Shown one piece after another: positions 1-9,129 of a DNA stretch of 64,000 bases. Each line of letters starts with the position of its first letter. Position 1 is the first letter of the stretch. The translations under genes were made by a program, and so were the position numbers. The notes beneath the pieces are model-generated. The model did not search any database. It was not told the origin of the DNA and saw nothing but the letters and a program-made list of their open reading frames with translations. Origin of the DNA: an uncultured Bacilli bacterium (GTDB lineage Bacteria; Bacillota_I; Bacilli_A; RF39; UBA660); assembly GCA_934097085.1 (NCBI GenBank), contig CAKONK010000007.1, positions 1-64,000 of the forward strand, read 5' to 3'.

Positions 1-86
1 AACCAAATCGCGAATAAAGCCAGATTTTGAATATAATTTATCAAATGTTGTAATAATTTTTTCCTTTCTAAAACTCTGACTATTTA

Positions 87-115
87 AATATAACAAATTA
101 TTTTATAACTTGCAA
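87..115 (-). promoter_or_regulatory. sigma-A-type promoter for a gene leaving the left edge
   Basis: On the minus strand TTGCAA (110-115) and TATATT (87-92) are separated by exactly 17 bp. A Shine-Dalgarno-like AAGGAA follows at about 61-66. A frame open to the window edge begins after it (residues ITTFDKLYSKSGFIRDLV), but no ATG, GTG or well-placed TTG is available; an ATT codon is the only start at normal spacing. The product is not recognisable. Confidence 0.5.
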
Positions 116-129
116 TAAAAAATTTTAAA

Positions 130-816
130 TTATTTAAACGAATAGTAAACTTTATTTTCAAGTTTTATATTATTTTCTTTAGCATAATTTGTTACACTTA
201 ATACTTTTATATCATTTTCATATAAAATATCAATTAATTTTTTTACAGCCTCAACTGTCGATTTATAGGAATCATGAAAAAGAATAATATCTTTATCATT
301 TGCATTTTCTAAAACATATTTTACTATAAAATCTGTGTCTTTATATTTCCAATCGTGAGTATCTTTATCCCATAAAATAAATGATGTATTAAGTACTTTT
401 AAAATTTTATTATTATATGCTCCATAAGGTGGCCTTGTAAGAGAAAGATAATCACCTGTAATATTATAATATATTTTATTCGTTTTATCAAAATCACTTT
501 CAATTTTCTTAATTTTATTTTTTGTAAAAAGCGTATGATTGTAACTATGGTACCCTATTTCACTATTTGAGTGATATACTTTTTTTACTATATCTTTTTG
601 ACTTGCCATTTTATTTCCAACCATAAAAAATGTTGCGGACATATTATGACTTTCTAAATAGTTTAATATTTCTAAGGTATTTTCATTATTTGGTCCATCA
701 TCAAAAGTAAATATTAAAGTAGTATTTTGAGTGTTAATAACAGGAATGCTTTTAGGATAACAAATCATTATCAATAGTAAACATAAAACTAAAATATATT
801 TTAAAACATTTTTCAT
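130..816 (-). CDS. polysaccharide deacetylase (NodB/CE4 family), membrane-anchored
   Basis: A 228-residue protein with one N-terminal hydrophobic segment (about 5-20), probably a signal anchor, then a complete NodB homology domain. The metal-binding motif TFDDGP is at 37-42, the H-x3-H pair is H90/H94 (GYHSYNHT), RPPYG is at 128-132, the W149-D150 motif follows, and the catalytic His is H181 in LFHDS. These CE4 motifs are intact, so an active, extracytoplasmic, metal-dependent N- or O-deacetylase is expected. Peptidoglycan or another wall glycan is the likely substrate; spore-cortex PdaA-type activity is also possible. It lies just downstream of mutS, separated by the mutS terminator. No clear Shine-Dalgarno sequence precedes the ATG. 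Confidence 0.88.
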   Translation of the reverse strand: MKNVLKYILVLCLLLIMICYPKSIPVINTQNTTLIFTFDDGPNNENTLEILNYLESHNMSATFFMVGNKMASQKDIVKKVYHSNSEIGYHSYNHTLFTKNKIKKIESDFDKTNKIYYNITGDYLSLTRPPYGAYNNKILKVLNTSFILWDKDTHDWKYKDTDFIVKYVLENANDKDIILFHDSYKSTVEAVKKLIDILYENDIKVLSVTNYAKENNIKLENKVYYSFK

Positions 817-827
817 AATTAATTATA

Positions 828-858
828 TGAAAAAAGGAAAAATTTACTTATTTTCCTT
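828..858 (-). terminator. intrinsic terminator of mutS
   Basis: On the minus strand AAGGAAAA pairs with TTTTCCTT, followed by a T-run. The mutS stop codon lies inside the 5' arm, so coding and termination signals overlap. Confidence 0.7.
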
Positions 859-3360
859 TAACTTATACAAAATATTTAGTGCCTCGATTGGCGTAGTATT
901 TAAAATATCAATTCCTTCGAGAATATCTTTAGGCTTTTCTTTCTTTTCTTCGAAATCAAATGATAACTGCGCTTTTACTGGCTCTTTTCTATTAGAATTT
1001 TCAAGATTATTTAGTATTTCATCAGCCCTTTTAATAAGACTTTCAGGAAGGCCCGCTAAAGAGGCAACATGAACTCCATAACTCTTATCTATAGCACCAG
1101 GTTTAACTTTATGAAGGAAGTATAAATTACCACCCTCTTCTTTAGCATCAACATGAACATTTTTAATAGACTTATATTTTTTATCTAAAACTGTAAGTTC
1201 ATGGTAATGAGTTGAAAATAAAGTTTTGCATTTTATATTATCGCAAATATATTCAATTATACTTTGAGCAATTGCCATACCATCATAAGTTGCAGTTCCT
1301 CTTCCAAGTTCATCAAAGATTATTAAACTATTTTCAGTGGCATTACTAATTGCATTATTAGCCTCACTCATTTCAACCATAAAAGTTGACTTCCCTCCGG
1401 CAAGGTCATCAGATGCACCAATTCTTGTAAATATTTTATCTATTATCGGTAATTTTGCAGATTTACAAGGAACAAAACAACCTATTTGAGCCATAATTAT
1501 TGTTATAGCAATTTGTCTCATATAAGTTGATTTACCACTCATATTTGGTCCAGTTATTAAATAAGCACATATATTTTCATTCATTTTACAATCATTTGCA
1601 ACAAATGAACCCTTTAAGGTATTTTCAACAACTGGGTGTCTTCCTTCGATAATTTCTAAGTCATGATTTTCATTAAGAAGTGGTCTTACTAAATTATACT
1701 TTTCACTATCAATTGAAAATGCTACCATTACATCTAGGAAACTTAAACTATCTGCGGTCTTACGCATATCTTCGACATATGTCTTAACTTCATTTTTAAT
1801 ATCTATAAAAAGTGAATATTCAAGGTCGATAATTTTTTCTTCTGCATTTAAAATCATATCTTCTTTCTCTTTTAACTCGGGAGATATAAATCTTTCGCCA
1901 TTAGCAAGAGTTTGTTTTCTTTCAAAGCCAAATTTTTCGGCATCTTTTGCCTGTGCTTTACTTATTTCAATATAATAACCAAATACTTTATTAAAACCTA
2001 CTTTTAAGTTTTTAAAGCCAGTTTTCTCTTTAATTTCATTTTCAAATTTAGCAATAAAATCTTTACCATTTTTCTTTATTTCTCGAAGACTATCTAAGTC
2101 AGTATTAAAACCCTCTTTAATAAGATAACCCTCTTTTAAAGTGATTGGTGGATCTTCATAAATACTTTTTTCTAGTAAATCATAAATTTCTTTAAATGGC
2201 TTAATTTCTAAATCAAAATTTAATTTTTTAACTATTTCTATTATTTCCGGAAGTGGTTTTAAACTTCTTTTTAACTGGAGCATATCTCTTGCATTAAATG
2301 AACCATTTGTAAGTTTACCTGTTAGTCGTTCTATATCATATATCTCATCAAGAAGTGTAATAAGATTATCCTTCAAAATGAATTCATCATTAAGTTTTTC
2401 AATCATATCATATCTTTTGTTTAACTGTGATATATCCTTAAGTGGTGAAAGAAGCATATTTCTCATCTTTCTACTTCCCATTGCGGTTTTACATTTATCT
2501 AAAAGCCATAAAAGAGAAAATTCTCTATCTTTATTACGAACTGTTTCGGTAAGTTCTAGGTTATTTGCACTATAAGCATCCATATATAAATAATCTTCAT
2601 TAGAAACAATTTCAATATCATTAATTGTCGACAAATCTTTAAGTGATAAAGTTAAATAACCAAATAAATGTCTGACGCCCATTTTACATCTTATATCATT
2701 AAGTTTATTATCAATATTTTCAGGAAGAGTGTCAGCAAGTCCTGTATAATAATCAATTTCAATACTATAATCATTTTTTAAAGTATTTATTAAAGTTACT
2801 TCTTCATTACCATTAAAAATAATTTCTTTAATATTATATTTAAATATTTCAGTAATAATTTTATTTATACTTTTAGAAACTTTAGAACTTATAAGTCTTC
2901 CTGTGGAAATATCCAAAGCTGTTAATATATATGTATCAGGATAAACTAAAAGTGAGGCTACAAAAGAGTTTTCATAGGATTTTAGTAGTTCAAGATCAGC
3001 AATTGTACCTTTGGAAATAACATCCGTTACTCCTCTTTTAACCATTCCTTTAGTGGATTTGGGATCTTCGAGTTGTTCACATATTGCAACTTTATAGCCT
3101 TTATTTATAACTTTTTCAATATAACTTTTTACGGCATGATAAGGAACACCACACATTGGTACTCTTTCAGTTAAACCCGCTACTCTACCAGTTAAAGTAA
3201 GTTCAAGCTCCTTTGAGGCAATTAAAGCATCCTCGAAAAAAAGCTCATAAAAGTCTCCCAAACGATAAAATAATAGCACATCAGCATATTTATCTTTTAT
3301 TTCCATATACTGTGCCATCATTGGACTTAATTTATTTCTATCTACTTCACATCTTTTCAT
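844..3360 (-). CDS. mutS: DNA mismatch repair protein MutS
   Basis: 838 residues, close to the usual length for bacterial MutS1. The mismatch-reading Phe-x-Glu motif is in GDFYELF (F37-Y38-E39). The ABC-type ATPase at the C-terminus has Walker A GPNMSGKST at about 603-611 (Ser where many MutS have Ala), Walker B LIIFDELGRGT, and the downstream STHYHEL. It recognises mispaired bases and recruits MutL, but no mutL is visible; the partner could lie outside the window. The start is one base downstream of the stop of the upstream gene, suggesting translational coupling, and its own Shine-Dalgarno sequence is weak. Confidence 0.97.
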   Translation of the reverse strand: MKRCEVDRNKLSPMMAQYMEIKDKYADVLLFYRLGDFYELFFEDALIASKELELTLTGRVAGLTERVPMCGVPYHAVKSYIEKVINKGYKVAICEQLEDPKSTKGMVKRGVTDVISKGTIADLELLKSYENSFVASLLVYPDTYILTALDISTGRLISSKVSKSINKIITEIFKYNIKEIIFNGNEEVTLINTLKNDYSIEIDYYTGLADTLPENIDNKLNDIRCKMGVRHLFGYLTLSLKDLSTINDIEIVSNEDYLYMDAYSANNLELTETVRNKDREFSLLWLLDKCKTAMGSRKMRNMLLSPLKDISQLNKRYDMIEKLNDEFILKDNLITLLDEIYDIERLTGKLTNGSFNARDMLQLKRSLKPLPEIIEIVKKLNFDLEIKPFKEIYDLLEKSIYEDPPITLKEGYLIKEGFNTDLDSLREIKKNGKDFIAKFENEIKEKTGFKNLKVGFNKVFGYYIEISKAQAKDAEKFGFERKQTLANGERFISPELKEKEDMILNAEEKIIDLEYSLFIDIKNEVKTYVEDMRKTADSLSFLDVMVAFSIDSEKYNLVRPLLNENHDLEIIEGRHPVVENTLKGSFVANDCKMNENICAYLITGPNMSGKSTYMRQIAITIIMAQIGCFVPCKSAKLPIIDKIFTRIGASDDLAGGKSTFMVEMSEANNAISNATENSLIIFDELGRGTATYDGMAIAQSIIEYICDNIKCKTLFSTHYHELTVLDKKYKSIKNVHVDAKEEGGNLYFLHKVKPGAIDKSYGVHVASLAGLPESLIKRADEILNNLENSNRKEPVKAQLSFDFEEKKEKPKDILEGIDILNTTPIEALNILYKLKENK

Positions 3361-3361
3361 A

Positions 3362-4138
3362 TTAACTATCTAGTTTATATAAAGGATTAATCTTTCTTAT
3401 TAAAGAAAAATCTTCTTCATCAAACTGCTTTCTTGCTTCCTTTCTTTTATAATTTTTCATATTTAAAGTAATATATAATTTTAACATTTCTTTACGAAGA
3501 AGTACTTCAGTTTCAAAATTATCTCTATTTAAAATTATATATTTTACCATATTTTTAATTTCTATAATCTCTTTATCATTATTTAAAGATAAATGTTCAA
3601 ATAAATCACTATAAATGATATTTGCTAAATAAGGCTTATAATTACGTAAAATATTTATTTTTTCATTTACAAGATCATTACTAGTTTCTACATCACTATT
3701 TAAAAATAGTTCAAATTCTATATAAGGATCTGTTTGAATACTTTGAAGTATAGCACTAAAAACTTCCATTAAAGTAAATCTTAAAAAATCATTTAAACTT
3801 CTTACCTCAAAAGTAAGCTCTTTTAAATTATCACTAGCTCTATTCATTATGCTATCTTTTATCATTATTTTACTATAAAAGATTTTAAGTAACATTAAAG
3901 CCCATTCATAATTATTTATAAATTCATCATAAATAGTATCTTCATTAATGTCCTTACCAGAGCATACAGCATAATAAAAATTAAGAGTTCTAATTATATT
4001 CGTGGCTACAAAATGGTCTTCTTTAGTATATAAAAATACAATATTTTCATATATTTTTCTATATATATCACCATTTTTCTGTACAATAAGTGAAAAGCGC
4101 ATATTTAATAAGTATTTTTCAGCAACTGAGTACTCCAT
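3362..4138 (-). CDS. uncharacterised 258-residue helical protein
   Basis: Not recognised. It has no signal peptide or clear membrane segment, and reads as mostly alpha-helical and acidic/lysine-rich. A strong Shine-Dalgarno sequence (AAGGAGGG, 4 bases before ATG) supports this start. It sits between the ylbL-like gene and mutS in the same direction, ending one base before mutS, so it is probably co-transcribed and coupled with mutS. A loosely similar cysteine- and acid-rich helical protein is at 30765-31646, but I could not establish homology. Confidence 0.75.
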   Translation of the reverse strand: MEYSVAEKYLLNMRFSLIVQKNGDIYRKIYENIVFLYTKEDHFVATNIIRTLNFYYAVCSGKDINEDTIYDEFINNYEWALMLLKIFYSKIMIKDSIMNRASDNLKELTFEVRSLNDFLRFTLMEVFSAILQSIQTDPYIEFELFLNSDVETSNDLVNEKINILRNYKPYLANIIYSDLFEHLSLNNDKEIIEIKNMVKYIILNRDNFETEVLLRKEMLKLYITLNMKNYKRKEARKQFDEEDFSLIRKINPLYKLDS

Positions 4139-4168
4139 AAACCCTCCTTAAAAATATTATAGCAAATA

Positions 4169-5170
4169 TTATAAACTATTTAAATAATTTACTGCATCAT
4201 CAAAAGTTTCCACCATAACAAGGTTAAATGTTAAATTATTTTTCTTATAAACCTTTTTGGCTTCATCATAGTTTTCCTTTGGAACAAAGAAAATATCTGC
4301 ACCATCCTTTTCTCCTCCAAGTAGTTTATACTTTATTCCGCCTATTTGTCCAACATTACCATTTTCATCAATAGTTCCCGTGCCCATAATTTTTTTACCA
4401 TGAGATAAATCCTTTTCATTTAATTTATCATATATTTCGAGGGATAGCATTAATCCTCCTGAAGAACCAGCTTCAGAAGATTTAGTCTTCATTTCAAGTT
4501 TAGGACTAGACTCAAATTCATATGCTGTAACAATACCTACACCAATCTTTTTCGCACCATCAATTTCAGTAACATAAGCATATTTATTTAATTCTTTGCC
4601 ACTGCGTTTAATTGTAAATGAGACTTTATCACCAATGTTTAAAGTAGAAATGTAATCTTGAAAATTCTCAAGTTTAGTAAATTTATTACCATCAATAGTA
4701 ATAATTTCATCTAAAGGTTGTAAATTAGTATTACTTTCTTCACTAATTAAGGTAACATATGGAATTTCATTGGTTACATCAATCTTTTTCCCAACTTTTG
4801 TATAAGCATTCAAACTAGCTAAATAAATGGAATTTTTTAAATCAATTTGCTCTATTTTAAGAAGCGTATCATAATCCATATCCGTTAAATCTTGTTCATT
4901 ATAAATATCCCAGTTCGGAACAAATAAAGATAAAACAATCGTAGGAATATTAGCCTTAATTACAGAAACATAGCTCATATAATAGTTACCACTTATATTA
5001 TTTTCATTTTCAATTGAAACTCTATTATTTAAATTAATACTACCTCCAGGGGTATAAATAACATAGGGAGTTTTATAGAAACATAAAAACACAATTATTG
5101 CAAGAATTATTAAACCTTTTAAATTATTCTTAATAAAACCTTTAATTTTTTCATACATTTTATTATACAT
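4169..5170 (-). CDS. ylbL: YlbL/SepM-type membrane protease (PDZ + Lon-like S16 domain)
   Basis: 333 residues. One N-terminal membrane segment (about 17-33) is followed by a conserved YTPGGSI stretch. A PDZ domain is around 140-205 (QPLDEIITIDG), and a Lon-type peptidase domain follows. The Ser-Lys dyad is visible: S237 in AGSSGGLMLSL and K280 in GGIKYKL. The family cleaves exported peptides or membrane proteins outside the cytoplasm. In B. subtilis ylbL lies beside ylbJ, and here a ylbJ-like gene is directly divergent across 42 bp. AGGTGAT before the ATG supports the start. Confidence 0.9.
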   Translation of the reverse strand: MYNKMYEKIKGFIKNNLKGLIILAIIVFLCFYKTPYVIYTPGGSINLNNRVSIENENNISGNYYMSYVSVIKANIPTIVLSLFVPNWDIYNEQDLTDMDYDTLLKIEQIDLKNSIYLASLNAYTKVGKKIDVTNEIPYVTLISEESNTNLQPLDEIITIDGNKFTKLENFQDYISTLNIGDKVSFTIKRSGKELNKYAYVTEIDGAKKIGVGIVTAYEFESSPKLEMKTKSSEAGSSGGLMLSLEIYDKLNEKDLSHGKKIMGTGTIDENGNVGQIGGIKYKLLGGEKDGADIFFVPKENYDEAKKVYKKNNLTFNLVMVETFDDAVNYLNSL

Positions 5171-5212
5171 TTAATTATCACCTAAATAATTATAACAAAA
5201 ATAAAGAAAAAT

Positions 5213-6079
5213 ATGAATAAAAAAAGAATAAATATTATTTTAATTATCTTAATATACTTTTTTATTTATTTAATATTTAAGAAAAACTCTGCTTTATCAA
5301 ATATTACTTTTTTAAGTTTAAAAATATTTATAACTAAGGTTTTTCCTTTTTTATTTATCATGATGACATTAAATAATTTTCTTATAAAATGTAATTTACC
5401 ATATTATTTTAATAAAATATTTAAAAATCAAAATCTTTATATTTTTTTTAGCTCTATTATTTCTGGTAGCCCAATAAATGCAATTATCTTAAAAAACTTT
5501 CTAGATAGTAAATATATCTCTTTGAAAGAAGCAAGTATTCTACTTTCCTGTACATGTTTTAATAATCCCCTTTTCCTATATAGTTATCTATACTTAATTT
5601 TTAATAATATCCATAGTGTAATTAAAATAATGGCAATATTATATATTCTTAATATAGTAATATTCATTTATTTAACAAATAAAATGAGAATATCAGTAAA
5701 GCAAAACTATAAAGATTATAATTTAAAAAAAGAATTATTTAATAGTATTTATGATAGTATGCAAAATTTAATTAAAATTATGGGTATTATTGTATTTTTT
5801 AAAATAATTCTTGATTTAACAATGCCTAAAAATAGTCTTTTATTCGTAATATTTAAGGGGTTAATCGAGGTAACAACCGGATTAAACAGTTTAAATACTA
5901 TAAATGTCTCCATAAAAATAAAGGAAATAATTAGTTTCATAATTATTTCCTTTATGGGATTTTCTATTCAAATGCAAATAAGCATAATCTTAGAAAAATT
6001 TAATATAGATTATAAATACTTTTATTTATCAAGACTTTTTTTAATAATTACTGGAATAATAATTATACTTATTGTATAA
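5213..6079 (+). CDS. ylbJ: YlbJ-like sporulation integral membrane protein
   Basis: 288 residues, very hydrophobic, with about seven to eight membrane segments. The early SGSPINAIIL resembles the Gly-Pro-rich loop of the YlbJ/nucleoside-recognition family, and the companion ylbL gene is divergent next door, as in Bacilli. B. subtilis YlbJ is about 400 residues, so this is a shortened version or only a relative. Its role in spores is known genetically, not biochemically. The last 11 bp overlap the convergent pilin-like gene. There is no good Shine-Dalgarno sequence before the ATG. Confidence 0.65.
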   Translation: MNKKRINIILIILIYFFIYLIFKKNSALSNITFLSLKIFITKVFPFLFIMMTLNNFLIKCNLPYYFNKIFKNQNLYIFFSSIISGSPINAIILKNFLDSKYISLKEASILLSCTCFNNPLFLYSYLYLIFNNIHSVIKIMAILYILNIVIFIYLTNKMRISVKQNYKDYNLKKELFNSIYDSMQNLIKIMGIIVFFKIILDLTMPKNSLLFVIFKGLIEVTTGLNSLNTINVSIKIKEIISFIIISFMGFSIQMQISIILEKFNIDYKYFYLSRLFLIITGIIIILIV

Positions 6080-6662
6080 ATGAGAATATTATATCATCTA
6101 AAGTATTATTATTATCTTGAGTATTATTAACATTAGTTGTATAAACCGGTATTTTACATTCAGTTATTACAATTGATTCATAGCTGTTTATTACATCGCG
6201 ACAAGTAAGATTACTATTTGCAGATCCACTTTTACATTCACTTGCGTTAACATTACTTTCTAAAGAACTCATATTAGTATTTCCACAATCAATTTTTCCT
6301 AAAGTACCGTTTTTAATTTCCCAAGTATTTTGGGTTTGCCAATCATCTCGAGATAGTTCACTAACATAGTAAGCAAGATTATTATCCACTAAAGTGATTC
6401 TATATTTTTTTAATGTTCCTTTTAATATAAGATCATTATCATATTTTGAGACTATGATTACATTATTGTCCTTTAATAAATCATCTTCAATTGTCATTAT
6501 AATATCAATTCTATTTGATTGATTAGCCGATGCAATAAAATCACTATTTTTTTCAAAAGTAACATTAGAAAGTAAGTTGTATAAAAACATAAGTATTACT
6601 GATAAAAGTGCCATACTAACTAAAAGCTCCACTATTGTTACACCTTTATTATTTAATTTCAT
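6069..6662 (-). CDS. type II/IV pseudopilin-like protein
   Basis: 197 residues. The N-terminus LNNKGVTIVELLVSMALL is a textbook prepilin leader: short basic leader, cleavage after G, Glu at mature position 5, then a long hydrophobic helix. The rest is polar, with several cysteines (for example CGN and CKSG) that could form disulphides outside the cell. It is the last of three overlapping genes of the same type (6069-8879), overlapping the gene before it by 4 bp. Such proteins need a prepilin peptidase and an assembly ATPase, neither of which is in the window. A ComG-like DNA uptake or secretion pseudopilus role is inference. Confidence 0.8.
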   Translation of the reverse strand: MKLNNKGVTIVELLVSMALLSVILMFLYNLLSNVTFEKNSDFIASANQSNRIDIIMTIEDDLLKDNNVIIVSKYDNDLILKGTLKKYRITLVDNNLAYYVSELSRDDWQTQNTWEIKNGTLGKIDCGNTNMSSLESNVNASECKSGSANSNLTCRDVINSYESIVITECKIPVYTTNVNNTQDNNNTLDDIIFSFIQ

Positions 6663-8011
6663 TCTACTACCTCATAAATATCATCATATGTTCCTGACCC
6701 TTTAAACTTAACATCACCATTTAAATTAATAACTGGTCTAATGTAGAAATTAGAAGTAAGTGAAAAGTTTGGATATTTTCCTTCTGAATCAACAAAAAAC
6801 ACAAACGCAGCTCCTCCTCTTCTTATAAAATTTGGAGTCATTGTATAATAATATATTCCAGCATATAAATAATAATTTTTATTAGTTTTTGTAGAATATC
6901 CTCCTGCCATTGCAACTTCATCAATCGTAATTAATCCAACAGGATATCTAAGAGCTTTATTACTATTATCATTAGATACAGTGAACTTATCAGCACCAGC
7001 ATTACATTTAAGTGAAGGATTTTTTTGGTTAACATTTCTATCTCGTCCATTAAATATTAAATTTGACGATGGTATGCTAGCCCAAGTTGTGACAGTACCT
7101 CGATCATTACAAAAGATTGTATCTTTAACTTTTATAGAATCAGTACTAGCTAATGAAGTACCGGCAAACCACTCATCAACTTCATTTTTGATTGCACTAT
7201 TATTTACATTATTTCTTTGATAATTTTTTTGATACATATAACCAGTGTATTCAGCACCACTAGCTACTGTATTATAAACACTTTGTCCAACAGCAGTAGT
7301 ACTTCCAGTCATGATAACACTTGTCGTAGCAGTAGGAGCATTAGTTCCTGAATATATCATTCTTATTGAATTATCGCCATTTATTCTTATTATTCGCCAA
7401 TATATATCATCCCCACTTGAGGCTATTTTTGTGCAAGAGCCAGTATCAGTTTCTGATATAGTACCATTAGTACAATTATACATATCTTTAGTGTATTTAC
7501 CAAATTTTACCCAGTTATTGTTTACAGCCCCTCTGAAATAATATGACGAACCTAGATTATCCTCTGCAAAGAACATTCCTTCATTTGTTGTGGCAGTACT
7601 AGCAAAGTTTGGTGTACCTCTTCCATTAATAAAGCTTATAGCATTACTAACTGTTGAAGCTCCTGCACTATTGTCTAATAAAACTTTTTCATACGCTTTA
7701 TACGAAGGATTTACTGGATCAGGACTCGGAGGATTATCAGGATCAGTTGGAACATCTGGATTACTAGGTGTATCCGGGCTTTGAGGACCATCTGGTCCCT
7801 CACCTTCAATAATTTCCTCGGGTAAAGTTTTGTAACGACTTTTAAGAAAAGTATTACTACCTGTAATTAAATATTTTTTTAAATCATTTTTTATCATTTT
7901 AAAGTTAACTCTATTATTAGTATATGTAGTCATAATAAGTATTAATAAAGTGCAAAATACTAGAAAAAATGAAAATAATGATGCTGTTGATATAAAACCT
8001 TTTTTATTCAT
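6659..8011 (-). CDS. pilin-like surface protein with proline-rich linker and IRPVINL domain
   Basis: 450 residues from the chosen ATG at 8011, which overlaps the preceding stop by 8 bp; the longer frame starts inside the previous gene. The N-terminus MNKKGFISTASLFSFF looks like a prepilin leader but lacks Glu at +5. After the membrane helix comes a Pro/Asp-rich linker (about 80-110, e.g. PSNPDVPTDPDNPPSPDP). A large extracellular domain follows, with the motif YWRIIRINGDNSIRMIYSG, and it ends in FYIRPVINLNGD. This WRI...RPVINL domain recurs in surface proteins of uncultured gut Firmicutes (DUF6273-like, from memory). Probably a minor pilin or tip adhesin; ligand unknown. Confidence 0.78.
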   Translation of the reverse strand: MNKKGFISTASLFSFFLVFCTLLILIMTTYTNNRVNFKMIKNDLKKYLITGSNTFLKSRYKTLPEEIIEGEGPDGPQSPDTPSNPDVPTDPDNPPSPDPVNPSYKAYEKVLLDNSAGASTVSNAISFINGRGTPNFASTATTNEGMFFAEDNLGSSYYFRGAVNNNWVKFGKYTKDMYNCTNGTISETDTGSCTKIASSGDDIYWRIIRINGDNSIRMIYSGTNAPTATTSVIMTGSTTAVGQSVYNTVASGAEYTGYMYQKNYQRNNVNNSAIKNEVDEWFAGTSLASTDSIKVKDTIFCNDRGTVTTWASIPSSNLIFNGRDRNVNQKNPSLKCNAGADKFTVSNDNSNKALRYPVGLITIDEVAMAGGYSTKTNKNYYLYAGIYYYTMTPNFIRRGGAAFVFFVDSEGKYPNFSLTSNFYIRPVINLNGDVKFKGSGTYDDIYEVVE

Positions 8012-8879
8012 AATACACCCACGAAACATAATAAGCTTTTTCACAAGCCATATTATACCTTATAATATCTTGATTATAATATTTTTCAATTTTAGTTTTA
8101 AGATCACAATCTGGACAATTAAAATTTTTATTTATATAATAATTTAAACAACTTTTATAACTATCATTAGGTATGTTATCTTCATCCGAAGATATATCAT
8201 TAAAACTAATAGCATTTCCGTTCTTTCTTTCATTAAAAATTGCAATCAGTATACTCTGCTGTGAACTAGGATTAACCGCATTTGTGTCAACTGAGTTAAT
8301 TGTAAGCATATATTCATTCAAGTTTATTTCTGAATACTCATTTGTAAATTCTAAAAAATTTTGGCATCTTTTTTTATCAGCATCAGTATCCTCGAAACTA
8401 TCTATACCACTATTAATGCATTTCTTAATTTTAGAAATATCATCGTTTTTTAAATATACAAGAGTTTTAAATTTATAAATATTATTTAAATCACTTATAT
8501 ATTTATTGTCAAAGTATAGTGAACGATAATTTTTAGCTTCACATTTAATTTTATTTCCATCCGTAGTATCAATAAAATATTCAGTACAAAACTTCGATTC
8601 AGAGTTAAATAAGAACACAAAATTATTTTTTAAACTATTTTGATTATCTTCTTTAACATCATTAATTGCTTTTTCAAAAACGGCATTATTAATCGTACTT
8701 TTTACAGCATTACGAATAAAAATAGTTTTATATACATATGCTATATCATCATAATAAAGTCTTTGTTTTTCATCATTAATGTTCTTACTAAAATTTGAAT
8801 ACAAAAAAATAAGAGTTGTTGTTAAAACAACAGTAATAATGATTGTTTCAAGAAATATAAAACCCTTATTATTATTCAT
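8004..8879 (-). CDS. prepilin-like protein, first of the trio
   Basis: 291 residues from the ATG at 8879, chosen because MNNNKGFIFLETIIITVVL is a complete prepilin leader (cleavage after G, Glu at +5); the longer frame adds an untypical hydrophobic lead. The extracellular part contains paired cysteines (KFCTEYF, KCEAKNY, CNSGI, CPDCDLK), suggesting disulphides. It heads the three-gene run of overlapping pilin-like genes, so the trio is probably one operon and one assembled structure. Confidence 0.75.
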   Translation of the reverse strand: MNNNKGFIFLETIIITVVLTTTLIFLYSNFSKNINDEKQRLYYDDIAYVYKTIFIRNAVKSTINNAVFEKAINDVKEDNQNSLKNNFVFLFNSESKFCTEYFIDTTDGNKIKCEAKNYRSLYFDNKYISDLNNIYKFKTLVYLKNDDISKIKKCINSGIDSFEDTDADKKRCQNFLEFTNEYSEINLNEYMLTINSVDTNAVNPSSQQSILIAIFNERKNGNAISFNDISSDEDNIPNDSYKSCLNYYINKNFNCPDCDLKTKIEKYYNQDIIRYNMACEKAYYVSWVYYE

Positions 8880-8952
8880 ACCTATCACTACTATAAAGTT
8901 TAGCAAATAAACTTGCAAATGTCAATTTACATTATAATGTATATAATATTAT

Positions 8953-9129
8953 ATGGACGATTTAATTAAAAAAATATTATTAATAAGTATAGTTAGTTTA
9001 TTTATAATTGTAATATTTTACGAACTATGTTTTATGGTTGTATTTCCATTCAAATCGAATATATTTATATTTAAAGTTACAGTTATACTACTTATCATCA
9101 CTATTATTACTATAATACTCCTTCGTTAA
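8953..9129 (+). CDS. possible 58-residue two-helix membrane peptide
   Basis: An ATG-started frame encoding MDDLIKKILL and then two hydrophobic stretches ending ...IILLR. It overlaps the end of the convergent ysxE-like gene by 42 bp and has no Shine-Dalgarno sequence. T-rich DNA often reads as hydrophobic by chance, so this is only a candidate. Confidence 0.3.
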   Translation: MDDLIKKILLISIVSLFIIVIFYELCFMVVFPFKSNIFIFKVTVILLIITIITIILLR

